Shown here: piece after piece, positions 46,901-56,900 of the stretch | How the letters are laid out: each line of letters begins with the position of its first letter | Position numbering within the stretch: position 1 is the first letter of the stretch | Origin: Ptychodera flava | Lineage: Eukaryota; Hemichordata; Enteropneusta; Ptychoderidae | NCBI RefSeq assembly: GCF_041260155.1 | Contig: NW_027248277.1 | Span: forward strand, 17,457,872-17,521,871 | Reading direction: 5' to 3' | Length of the DNA: 64,000 nt | Program-made: the position numbers and the translations under genes | The notes under the pieces: generated by a model | The model's input: only the letters and a program-made list of their open reading frames with translations | What the model was told of the DNA's origin: nothing | Databases searched by the model: none

Positions 46901-48516
46901 AAGATTGGCAAAAAGTTGGAACGCTGTTACTGTACCAAAGGGGGTGCCTTTTGGCCATAGTGGCTTGTGGATGCATTGCTCATGGTTTACACAACGTTCA
47001 TCAGAACCACGTGGGTAGAGGACTGTGTCAGAACTAAACTTGAATATGCCTCAGTTGTTTGAAACAGTATTGACAAGTGTACTCTGACAAGCAAGAGCTG
47101 TACGGCGTAACTTTGTTAAATATTTTGTTATCTTGTAAAAGTAACATTTGATGATTATTTATAGGATGATCTGTGTGTTATACTTATTTTGCCAATGCTG
47201 TCTGAAAGGCACACCTATTCTGACCTTCTTTCATACAAAAATCAATTAATTTCAGAGGTTTCACAAATTTTTGATATGTACATGTATTTAATCTTGATCA
47301 CCTGTACGATGAAAGTCAAAGAGTTCCCAGGGGTCGGTTTTTGATTTGCGTTCATTACGTCCCAGAATGTCACTGCAAGTAGTAAATCATAACCTCCAAA
47401 ATAAACGTTTTGAGTGAAATCGATCAGGGCCTGGGGGCTTTAGCAAAATATCTTTGGGGTCAGTTGACTTACGTACGGGGTCAAGTTGACCTGGGTCCAG
47501 TTTACAGTTGACTAGTTAAATATCAATCGCGTTTGTGTCAAGCCCAGAGTCATCACTCGGGTTTGTGTGCTGTGGCGATGACCCTGACCACCGTAATTTG
47601 AATGGCCAGTATTAGAATGAGCTACCAAAAGGTAGCTCCATTGTTTTAGCTTGTGAACACAATAAGTACATATATGAACTTCATTCATATTGTGTACAAA
47701 GGAGCTCAATGCTGAATAAAAATATAATTGTGTACAATAACAATACAATGTACTCATATAATGGTTGTAATTCTAGTGTGTCCATTGCAAAACAAAATAT
47801 TGTGGACAAAAATACTGAATTAAATCAGCAAGTTTACACAGTGCGGAGATAGATTTAACACACCGCGGAGACAAATATAAGACAGCGCGGAGATTTCTAC
47901 ACAGCGCGGACTAGCTGCAATAATTGTAGCCTTGGTTGTTGGTGGGGATTGGGCTTCTGTCGTGCGGCTCGCGCCTTGCCCCAACCAAGGGGCAAGGCAC
48001 GAGCCGCACGACAGAAGCCCAATCCCCACCAACAACCAATGCTTCTGTCGTGCGGCTCGCGCCTTGCCCCAACCAAGGGGCAAGGCACGAGCCGCACGAC
48101 AGAAGCCAATCCCCACCAACAACCAATGCTACAATTATTGCAGCTAAGCGCGGACACAAATTTAACACGGCGCGGAGCTTTTTACACAGCGCGGAGATGA
48201 ATTTAAGACAGCGCGGACATAAATTTAACACAGAGCGGAGAATTGTCGTTTTCATCTACGGTAGTTACATCTTAGTAAATTAATAATGCCTCTGCCGAAG
48301 TAGAGTCGCGTTACGCGATATCGATTTGAAGTTGGCTTTTCGTGTCTGCTTGAAAGAGGAAACGCAGCAAAATTAAAATTTAGTCACCTTGAATTGTATA
48401 GTCTTGGCCATCCATTCAGGTCTGAGTGTCTTCATTAAATCCAGCGCCCCTGGTTCGGGATTGTTTTCATCCACAGTAACATTAATGCGTTTAACTCCTG
48501 CTTCAGACAGTGCCAT
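33236..48516 (-). CDS. Ethanolamine kinase, copy C (intact, 8 exons, 359 aa)
   Basis: Phosphorylates ethanolamine with ATP, the first step of the CDP-ethanolamine (Kennedy) pathway, in the cytosol (family knowledge). The eight exons (48388-48516, 40498-40757, 39755-39898, 39148-39290, 36277-36360, 35622-35782, 33982-34055, 33236-33320) have GT/AG borders and join in one frame of 359 codons. Residues 1-43 are the N-terminal segment (NVTVDEN, EPGALDLMKTLRPEW). ISNKLFGCY (about 48-56) is the nucleotide-loop region. CHNDLSSGN (210-218) holds the catalytic Asp213. IDFD (231-234) holds the metal ligand Asp232. FNYQGFDIGNHFCEF follows, then YPQKEFQLKWLKTYL and the RF.EYF C-terminus. The size fits the conserved core of the family. 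HNDL plus the N-terminal match favour ethanolamine over choline kinase. TTTATT at 32912-32917 is a minus-strand AATAAA. It is the only copy here free of frameshifts. Confidence 0.88.
33982..34055 (-). CDS. Copy C exon 7
   Basis: 74 nt. It encodes ASDFYGVLWGLKQTVHSTID followed by FDYLG, equivalent to the ASHFFWGLWAL...FDFLGY helix of vertebrate ethanolamine kinases. Acceptor TTCTTAG, donor GTAAGT. Four amino acids at its start differ from copy B with no silent change in the exon. Confidence 0.84.
34750..35124. repeat. Compound microsatellite (GT)n(TGCC)n(TGTC)n(TGTA)n, copy C intron 6
   Basis: Blocks in order: GT (34790-34823), GCCT (34827-34855), TGTC (34860-34920), TGTA (34920-35010), CATG (35028-35055), TGTA (35056-35124). 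It occupies the same intron position as the pure ACAT array of copy B. Confidence 0.95.
35622..35782 (-). CDS. Copy C exon 6
   Basis: 161 nt. It encodes GVHVMDFDNYPQKEFQLKWL, KTYLSDWYTLSGVNKDVTDE and DVEKLYVVVNKFAL, the C-lobe helices of the family. Acceptor TTTCCAG, donor GTAGGT. The frame is intact here; in copy B one A is missing from the VVVNKF codons. Confidence 0.86.
36277..36360 (-). CDS. Copy C exon 5: metal-binding DF motif exon
   Basis: 84 nt, between TTTCAG and GTAAGA. It reads DIAFIDFDETFFNYQGFDIG then NHFCEFAG. IDF with Asp232 is the DFG-like metal site. GNHFCEF agrees with the choline/ethanolamine kinase family, and copy B has ASHFCEF instead. The residue after DF is D here and E in copy B; the family usually has E. 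Confidence 0.85.
37084..37513. mobile_element. MITE with GGGGAAGTTCACCAAG ends (copy C intron 4)
   Basis: Mirror copy of 17912-18344. Bounded by AACTGTTGACTG at 37072-37083 and 37514-37525. Confidence 0.5.
37625..39080. repeat. 1.45-kb GAAT/GACT/GGAT minisatellite, copy C intron 4
   Basis: Tetranucleotide words GAAT, GGAT, GACA and GACT are ordered into higher-order units of roughly 45-60 bp (GACTAACTGAATGAATGAAT, then GGATGGATGAATGAATGACAGAATG in part). About 25 units with small variants. Copies B and D have only about 100 and 80 bp at this place. Confidence 0.93.
39148..39290 (-). CDS. Copy C exon 4: catalytic HNDL exon
   Basis: 143 nt. It encodes FQENIPSYDQLGKEIEELE, then SPIVFCHNDLSSGNIVYDEQT. 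HND is the phosphotransferase catalytic loop (Asp213 here) and Asn218 the metal-binding Asn. Acceptor CACACAG, donor GTAAGT. The intron downstream of this exon contains the expanded minisatellite. Confidence 0.88.
39755..39898 (-). CDS. Copy C exon 3
   Basis: 144 nt. It begins by completing Pro130, then LIANKMAKLHTLKPE, equivalent to the IARQLAKIHAI helix of the family, and ends NRR with a split codon before GTATAA. The intact frame needs the AATAAAATGGCAAAACTG run, which is one base short in copies A and D. Confidence 0.85.
40498..40757 (-). CDS. Copy C exon 2: N-lobe of the kinase
   Basis: 260 nt. It starts VFTGGISNKLFGCYLPENTR after a TTTCAG acceptor and ends with a split Pro codon before GTGAGT. 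It covers the glycine-type loop (GGISNKL), the VLIRVYGNKS strand with the N-lobe lysine region, and the CGPELHCCFNNG.CYQYVPG strand typical of ethanolamine kinases (family members have a similar APQLYCTFNNG). Copies A and C share IDLDMVKSEKIYP; B and D share IDSHMVKSEKVYP. Confidence 0.88.
42257..43942 (+). mobile_element. LINE ORF2 relic, 5' part (copy C intron 1)
   Basis: Almost identical to 2820-4507, including ISKMCEKMI, GFSSGRSFDLSVLLNEARIA and DFSKAFDEVNHKYLV. It carries the same 450-bp insertion in the polymerase motif (about 43100-43552). Continues at 46803-47130. Confidence 0.65.
43100..43552. mobile_element. 450-bp TTAA-type element in the LINE (copy C, first)
   Basis: Same site and orientation as 3663-4114 in copy A. 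Confidence 0.48.
44336..44692 (-). mobile_element. tRNA-derived SINE (copy C)
   Basis: Same SINE and site as 4911-5262, with the box-like head near 44640-44690 and the (TAT)n tail at 44336-44356. Confidence 0.66.
45387..45844. mobile_element. 450-bp TTAA-flanked element, second insertion in copy C
   Basis: TTAA at 45387-45390 and 45841-45844. Same site as 5962-6419 in copy A. Confidence 0.48.
46803..47130 (+). mobile_element. LINE ORF2 relic, continuation (copy C)
   Basis: Continuation of 42257-43942 after the foldback target duplication. Decayed. Confidence 0.48.
47913..48145. mobile_element. Hairpin element with duplicated core, inside the GCGCGGAG array (copy C)
   Basis: Outer ends AGCTGCAATAATTGTAGC and its complement are as in copy A. 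The GC-rich core (from GCTTCTGTCGTGCGGCTCG through CCAACCAAGG and back) occurs twice in tandem, giving 233 bp instead of 146. Confidence 0.58.
48388..48516 (-). CDS. Copy C exon 1: start codon and N-terminal segment
   Basis: 129 nt, 43 codons, phase 0 at its end, donor GTGACT. It encodes MALSEAGVKRINVTVDENN followed by PEPGALDLMKTLRPEW, which corresponds to the segment just upstream of the nucleotide loop in animal ethanolamine kinases. The ATG is chosen because the next residues are conserved in all four copies and no longer in-frame extension is shared. The TGCATAA-rich block begins about 55 bp upstream. Confidence 0.85.
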
Positions 48517-48569
48517 GATTAACCACTGACCCAATCTAAATCTATCACAGGATGAAATCCAATATTTAA

Positions 48570-48765
48570 CTTTTTATGCAATTGCATAAATTTGCATAAA
48601 GTTGGTCAGCTCCTGTCCTTTATGCAGTGCATAAAGGTGCGTAAACATGAAGTCAGTGGTGGTGCCTGTATGCATCTTTTATGCACTCGTATAAAAGGGT
48701 TTAATGGCTCATTAACATTATGCACCTTTATGCAATCCAATAAAGATGCATAATTTTGCATGATT
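48570..48765 (-). promoter_or_regulatory. TGCATAA/TTATGCA motif cluster upstream of copy C exon 1
   Basis: Same arrangement as copy A, in front of the intact gene. It includes ATTTGCATAAAG and the paired TATGCAATTGCATA. No clear TATA box or initiator can be assigned. Confidence 0.42.
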
Positions 48766-51700
48766 GTAAGACAACAATGAGGATGACAACTTACAGTCTC
48801 TACAAATTGGAAAGGACTAGGTTTTAAAGAATAGCTGGATGTATAGAGAGAAACATCTAGTCATTTCCCTGGGGTCACTTTGTAAAATATGTGAAGAGGC
48901 TCCCCACCTAACTATCCAAATGTTTTTGTGTCAAGATTGTGTTTGATTTGTTTCGAATATGTGATCCTTCATTCTTATCCGATTGTTTGTGTAAATAAAA
49001 ATGTTTGTTTCGCTTCGGATATTTGTAGGAAGTTTGGATTAGTGTGAACGGTAATGTTTTACTTGTGTGGGGAAAGCTTATGGCGATGAATGCAGCACGT
49101 ATAACGCCCGTAACACACGGCCCTGTCGTGCAGAGCTATTGCTGACGGTCCATAGGCTGGCTGTAACATCAAATATCCGATCAGAGCTGGCAAAGAATTC
49201 GTGGCTTTAATATTTGAACAGTGATGAAGGATTTAAAAAGCGCGGGTGTAACGCGATTGTCGGGTTTTCCGCATTCTGATCGCACGATCGTAGACGCGAA
49301 TCGCGCACTGCTTCTTTAGTGTCCGCGGTAAAGTGCCATTGCATAACGCGAATCAATGCAAAGATCTCGCAAATGTTTTGAAATGACGGCTTACAAATAT
49401 TTGTCTTCTTATTTTCTTATGCTGTTAGTATGTTGCATGAAAGGTTGGAGAATTGGAACAATCCTGAAAATATATATCCGTCCGAAAATTGTAGAAGCAA
49501 CACTGTGAGAAATTTTAAGATTGTCCAATTCAGCCAATAATGACCCAACCTTTGCAAGAGTCGGTTATCTAACGGAGTAGGAAGAACAAGTTCTCAAACC
49601 CTATTCGTGGATGCTGCAGAGTATTCTGGTGCCTCCGAGAGATCACCAGTAGACAATCTATGGTCACGTGATCGGAGAGATCATGCGCAGAGGCAGAGGC
49701 TGCCATGCATTCAACATTTTGTAATTTAAAAACAAAAGAATGAAGGCAGAAAAATGTCAACGTGAATTTGTGCCATTTAGGAAGAACGATAAAAACTTAA
49801 GATGAAATACGTACCATCAGTTTTGTTGATAAAATTTCATATTTGAATCTACGTACTGCAACGGTGCACTCAAGATACAATTTCTGGGTTTGGCGGGGTT
49901 TCTTTAGTGTTTTTATTGTCGTTTCTTTTTATTTCGTGTATCTGGATATTTATTTCAAATCTTGTACGTTTCACTACAAAAGGCTCAATAAAATATACAT
50001 TTATGTGACAAAAATTGACGTTTCGATTTTCAAAAAAAACTGGACGGTGAAATCTTCATGTACTCCACAGTCTTCAAAATGAGTGACACACGCAGTGGAT
50101 CGATCTGCTAACAATTGCAGAGTAAAATTTGAAAGTCCGAATATCTGTCCCTGAGTGCATTCTACTGCTACAACTTGAGACATTACATTAAGGAATGGCG
50201 AATAGGGACAGAAGTGTAACGAACTGAAAGTAGTCTATCGCCATTGTACTTTGAAAAGACAACTTATCCGTTTTCATGGCTTTCCATTCAAGATAAGCGC
50301 ATTCAAGTCGAACCATTTGATATTCTTTGGATTGGTGGGTTTTTGTAACAGACAGTCTCAGCGGACATGTACGAAAAGAATCGGCCACTGGCTCGCAAAG
50401 AGAATTAAAAAAACACCGAAAATACTATACGTTCTATATTTGCATAACGTTACAAGGCCACCTTTGCAACGACCAATCCCTGACTGCCGTCACATGTTTG
50501 TAGGCTTCTTCTCGTCTTATTTGAGTCAGACAAACACGACGTTCAAGTGTACTCTCGCTACCGTTAGTTTCATGCGAGGGAGTAATAAACCCATACAAGT
50601 CACTGTACTTAAATGTCGTTCGGTGAAAAAAGTCCGAATAAATTTTATAAACCTTTGTAGATCAAACAAGCTTGCTTCGTACTCAAATGTTCAGGTTTAT
50701 AATGATTTTACTTTACGTTTATCGCAAGTTACAAATAGTACCATATCGAGTCTAACATACATTGCACTTAAACTTTCCGTTATATTGTGAAATTTTACTT
50801 AATGATTTTGCAGTGCGCGTTTTAAACCTAAAACACTCGCTATATCTGTGAAGTAACTATTTCCTTTACATGCAAACGTTTTAGAAAACTACAACTTATC
50901 GATAATATGCATTACTATTAATAAAAGATAATTTAGGTCCGGATAATCTCCAGACGTTTTCAGCCATTTTGAAACACATATGATGTAACAATATCTGTGC
51001 GCTTAAGTTCCTCGCCAGGGCCATTCATTTATTTCTCAGAAATCTAAATCAAATCGCCATCTACGGTGCAAACATTAGCAACTAACATGAAAAGTTAGCA
51101 GTAATTACTGCCATGCATTGGGTTGTCGATTTTCAATTGTCATATATAGTTGACAGGATTCGCTGAATCGAGTTAATTTAAAACTCGTTGGGGAATCGAT
51201 TCACACGCGTCCAAGAAATTGATTCGGCAAACAGCGAGAGCAGACATAAACAAAATCGCGCCTTCGGATACGTTGAATTTAAATAGGTTTGTAGCGTGCA
51301 ATATTAGATATAGTTATCGGTGTATAGAGACAATGGATGATGCGTGGTGGATAGATGCATGATCTTACCTCAAATATCGTAATTCTCTGGCTTCTTTTCC
51401 GTTAAGCCAGCATCTCACCGTGCCGCGTCTTCACTCATGTCAATAGTTTCATTCAACACGTGCCGAGTAAGAGATCGCCAGACGAATGTCACCCAACTGG
51501 TCGCCGGCCGTCACTTCTCAAAGAAGCGAGTTCCACTCCGAAACGATAAATTGTGTGATTTAGTGGCAGAAGTCGACAGGGACCCTGCATTTCAACAAGC
51601 AAGAAAGCACGTTTTAATGGCTTATTTATGCCGTGGTTATTCATATCCACGCACGTGAAGGAAATATTGACTCGTACATCTTGCCAAGATTTGTTCAAAG

Positions 51701-51978
51701 GGCGGGAACCAGCGGCAGTCTGTGACGACATGTGAGGGCGCTGTTTCGGATCGTCGTCAGTACGAGAACACGGATCATCCAAATTTTACAGTGCGCAAAA
51801 AAATACTTTTGCACTACACTACTTGAAACATTTTTCAAGGTAAAAGTTTACATTCTTCATGTGCCCTGTGTTTTAAAAGACATTTGTTCTAAAATGGCTT
51901 TCTTTGGATTTTTTTCCCTAAACGACTTAAAAACTAACTCACGCTGGTGCAGGTACGATATGCACCCTCTTGACGTAT

Positions 51979-52488
51979 CACTATAGGGAAAAGTGCGTGA
52001 CTAGAGCGAGAAACTGACGCTTTCTCGCAATTGGTGAGAATCTCTTCTTATTCTCACCGCTGTCGGTGAGAAAATTTTAATCTCCACTGGAAATTGTGAG
52101 TAATGCACTCCTTGGCGAGAATCAAGTGTGACATCAAATTCTCACCGGTGAGAATGGAAATTCTCACTAAGTACAGCGAGAATTGAAATTCACTGGCGAG
52201 AATCATCAAGACTCGCCGGTCGGAGTCTTTATGATTCTTGCCAATGAACTGCGAGTCTTGATGATTCTCGCCAGTGAATTTCAATTCTCGCTGTACTTAG
52301 TGAGAATTTCCATTCTCACGGTGAGAATTTATTCTCTCACTTGATTCTCGCCAAGGTGTGCATTTCTCACCAATCTCCAGTGGAGATTAAAATTTTCTCA
52401 CCGACAGCGTGAGAATAAGAAGAGATTCTCACCGATTGCGAGAAAGTGTCAGTTTCTCGCTCTAGTCACGCACTTTTTCCCTATAGTG
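51979..52488. mobile_element. 510-bp foldback element with CACTATAGGG ends
   Basis: Near-complete inverted repeat centred at about 52233. Ends are CACTATAGGGAAAA and its complement, flanked on both sides by TAT (TA or TAT target duplication). The arms contain many TTCTCACCGGTGAGAA-like and GGCGAGAATC subpalindromes. No open frame. Confidence 0.75.
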
Positions 52489-52671
52489 TATATGCATTGT
52501 AACTTGTTGTTTTGATGACGTCATCAATTGAATACTGGAACACTGGCAGTGCAGTCATCCCTGTGTAAATAATAGACAATAACTGTACAATACGAAATCT
52601 TTGATTTTCGGTCGGACAGATGGATGCCGATGAGAAGCACTGACATCCGGAAAAAGTGAGTGTAGGCCTAC

Positions 52672-52809
<138 letters not shown>

Positions 52810-55206
52810 ACTTAATTACGGTATTGTCATGGTTGTCATGTACGACTTTGACGGTCAAAGTTAAAAGTGCGGCTTGAAGAGCGATTTGTCGCTTGCAGCC
52901 TTATGCTATGAACAATGCATGCAATGTTTAGTTTGTAAAGGGGAAGTGTTGTGAATTGAGAGCCAATAATATCTTGACATTATCTCACAACTGCACAGAA
53001 AATATACCGAATGAAATATAATCTTTGTTTCTTTTTTCTGGTCTCTAAGACAAGATTTATCGAAGAAAGATTTCACATATTCGTTGTCATTAACAGTGAC
53101 TGATAGAGTGTGATTATATAAGTGTCCATTACATTCCTCTGTTGTATTTGTACAAAATATCGGGAATTGTGATTTACAAATTTTGACCTGGCAACCCGAA
53201 AGAGTCGTAGGCCACAATAATAAATTAATTTACTACCGTGAACTGAAGGGGTTGAAATTGTTGAAAGAAAAAACTGCATGATTATAAAGAATATTTCATG
53301 TGAAGACTTCAACAAACTGTACTATCCACAAAATATCGACTCATGGTTGCGTGACAACTACAGAGATATTTGTACGATATAGTCGAAAAAGTGTTAGAGA
53401 TTGTATGAAAAAAGCAAACGACAAAGTTTTAAAAATTAAGGATTTGAAATGAAAGTGAAAGATGAAAACTGAACGATTTCAAATTTTGGTCCTTCTCCGC
53501 AAAAGGTGGCATAATTTACACAATGATTCCTGTTTCGCTAACTTGGATACAGTTCAGTGCTAACAAACAAAGACAATACAAACATTATAGGATTGAATAC
53601 TTTTAGGTAAAATTTAAGTGTCAGTTGAAGAATCCGAAATGTTTTCATAATTTTTTAAGGATATGTACTCTCATCAAATATACTGATCTTGTTCTACGTA
53701 TACTTGTACGGCAATGGAAACAAAAGGAATACAGTGTACAAGTGAAATTTCCCAAGTTCAAGGTCACAGATGAAACAGCTGATGATTGCATCCTGTTTCC
53801 GCTAACCAGTCTTATATTAAATGACGTCACAGTTATATCATTAATATGCAAATATCTTTCAAATATTGACCGAAAGACTTTCGGAAACCGCAAGGTATGA
53901 GAAGATGGAAATCACACCCTTTGTGTTTTCAAAAGATGGTTTGATAGAGCCTGTAACAACGACGAGTGGCGGCGGGGGTGTTACCACAAAGCAGAAAAGC
54001 ACTGAATTTTTGTCGAACCCAAGAAATATTGTGCACGCGTTCCCGGCCATTCATTTTAATGCAGTGACAAGATTTAGTGGCGATTAAAGTTATCAATGTC
54101 TGTGTCTTTAACCTTTGCAATGAAATATGTCTTCTTCTTGAATTTTGTTTGTCTCCTCAAATTGGCCATTCCATCTTTCAATAAGTTTGTTGTCATCGAT
54201 GATTTATGAACACAGATACATATTTGAACATGCAGCCAAGTGATAAATGTGTAGATAATTTACTATTTTCTATTTTAATATCCAAGATAATATTTCGTAA
54301 TTAAAAGGTTTGTATGTAATTTGACCGATACGAGATCACGTGACCATAGATACTCTGCAGCATCCACGAATAGGGTTTGAGAACTTGTTCTTCCTACTCC
54401 GTTAGATAGCCGACTCTTGCAAAGGTCGGGTCATTATTGGCTGAATTGGACAATCTTAGAATTTCTCACAGCCTTGCTTCTACAATTTTCGGACTGATAT
54501 CTATTTTCATTCTTGTTCCAATTCTCCAACCTTTTATGCAACATACTAACAGCATAAGAAAATAAGAAGACAAATATTTGTAAGCGGATATTTCAAAACA
54601 TTTTGCGAGATCTTGGCATTGATTCGCGTTATGAAATTGCACTTTACCGCGGACACTAAAGAAGCAGTGCGTGATTCGCGTCTACGATCATGCGATCAGA
54701 TTGCGGAAAACCTGAAAATCACGTTACACCCGCGCTTTTTAAATCCTTCATCACTGTTCAAATATTAAAGCCACGAATTCTTTGCCAGCTCTGATCGGAT
54801 ATTTAATGCCAGCCAGCTATGGACCGTCAGCAATAGCTCTGCACGACAGGGCTGTGTGTTACGGGCGTTATACGTGCTGCATTCATCGCCATAAGCTTTC
54901 CCCACACAACTAAAACATTACCGTTCACACTAATCCAAACTTCCCTACAAATATCCGAAGCGAAACAAACAATTTTATTAACACAAACAATCGGATACGA
55001 ATGAAGGATCACATATTCGAACGAATCAAACACAAACTCGATACAAAAACATTTGGATAGATAGGTGGGGAGCCTCTTTCACATATTTTACAAAATGACC
55101 CCAGGGAAGTCACTAGATGTTTCTCACTATACATCCAGCTATTCTTTCAAACGTAGTCCTTTCCAATTTGTAGAGACTGTAAGTTGTCATCCTCAGTGTT
55201 GTTTGA

Positions 55207-55410
55207 AAATATGCAAAATTATGCAACTTTATTGGATTGCATAAATGTGCATAATTTTAATGAGCCATTAAACCCTTTTATACGAGTGCATAAAGATGCA
55301 TACAGGCACTACCGCTGACTTCCTTTTACAAACCTTTATGCACTGCATAAAGTCGTGCACAGGAGCTGACCAACTTTATGCAAATTTATGCAATTGCATA
55401 AAGAATTTTA
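55207..55410 (+). promoter_or_regulatory. TGCATAA/TTATGCA motif cluster upstream of copy D exon 1
   Basis: Same block upstream of the copy D ATG (55462). It keeps ATGCAAATTTATGCAATTGC and adds TGCATAAAGTCGTGCA near 55345. Conservation of the motifs despite scattered changes elsewhere in the block is suggestive but untested. Confidence 0.4.
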
Positions 55411-55729
55411 AATTTGGGATTTCATCCTGTGATAGCTTTGAGATTGGGTCAGTGGTTAATCATGGCACTGTCTGAAGCAGGAGTTAAACGCATGAATGTT
55501 ACTGTGGATGAAAACAATCCCGAACCAGGGGCGCTGGAGTTAATGAAGACAGTCAGACCTGAATGGATGGCCAAGAATATACAATTCAAGGTGACTAAAT
55601 TTTAATTTTGCTGCGTTTCCTGTTTCAAGCAGGCACGAAAAGCCCAACTTCAAATCGATATCGCGTGACGCGACTCTACTTCGGCAAAGGCATTATTAAT
55701 TTACCAAGATGTAACTCCCTTGGACGAAA

Positions 55730-55880
55730 ACGACAATCTCCCCTTTGTGTTAAATTTATGTCCGCGCTGTCTTAAATTCATCTCCGAGCTGTCTTAAATT
55801 CATCTCCGCTCTGTGTAAAAAGCTCCGCGCTGTTTTCAAATTGTCTCCGCGCTGTGTTAAATTTATATCTGCACTGTGTA
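55730..55880. repeat. GCGCGG minisatellite without hairpin (copy D)
   Basis: Five to six units of CTCCGCGCTGTCTTAAATTCA type. Uninterrupted where copies A, B and C have the hairpin element. Confidence 0.65.
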
Positions 55881-56589
55881 AACTTGCTGATTTAATTCAG
55901 TATTTTTGTCCACGATATTTTGTTTTGCAATGGACACACCTAGAATTACAGCCATTATATGAGTACATTGTATTGTTATTGTACACAATTATATTTTTAT
56001 TCTGGATTGAGCTTCTTTGTACACAATATGAATGAAGTTCATATGTATACTTATTGTGCTCACAAGCTAAAACAATGAAGCTTCCTTTTGGTAGCTCCAT
56101 GCTAATACTGGCCATTTAAATTACGGTGGTCAGGGTCATCGCCACAGCACACTGACCCGAGCGATGACTCTGGGCTTGACACAAACGCGATTGATATTTA
56201 ACTAGTCAACAGTAAACTGGACCCAGGTCAACTTGACCCCGTACGTAAGTCAACTGACCCTAAAATATTTTGCCAAAGCCCCAGGCCCTGATCGATTTCA
56301 CTCAAAACGTTTATTTTGGAGGTTATGATTTACTACTTGCAGTGACATTCTGGGACGTAATGAACGCAAATCAAAAACAAACCCCTGGGAACTCTTTGAC
56401 TTTCATCGTACAGGTGATCAAGATTAAATACATGTACATATCAAAAAAGTGTGAAACCTCTGAAATTAATTGATTTGTGTAGGAATAGGTGTGCCTTTCA
56501 GACAACATTGGCAAAATAAGGATAACACACAGATTATCCTATAGATAATCATTAAATGTTACTTTTACAAAATACAAAATATTTAACAA

Positions 56590-56900
56590 AGTCACGCCTT
56601 AAAGCTATTGCTTGTCAGAGTACACTTTTTCAATACTGTTTCAAACAACTGAGGCATATTCAAGTTTAGTTCTGACACAGTCCCTCTATCCACGTGGTTC
56701 CGATGAACGTTGTGTAAACCTTGAGCAATGCATTCACAAACCACTATGGCCAAAAGGCATCCCCTTCGTACAATAATAGCGTCCCAACTTTTTGCCAATC
56801 TTTTCCCGAATTTTTTTTTAGCATGCCAAGTAGTTTTCAATCATCAGTGATAATGGAAACAACATGAGTTGAAAAAATTAAATTGGTGTCTAGTGTCACC
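56590..56900 (-). mobile_element. LINE ORF2 relic, distal part (copy D)
   Basis: Counterpart of 7372-7690, beyond the foldback element. Decayed. Confidence 0.45.

Noticed and set aside
51437..51658. Frame MSIVSFNTCRVRDRQ... in the C/D spacer
   Set aside because: No recognisable domain, no splice or promoter support, and an overlapping frame exists on the opposite strand.
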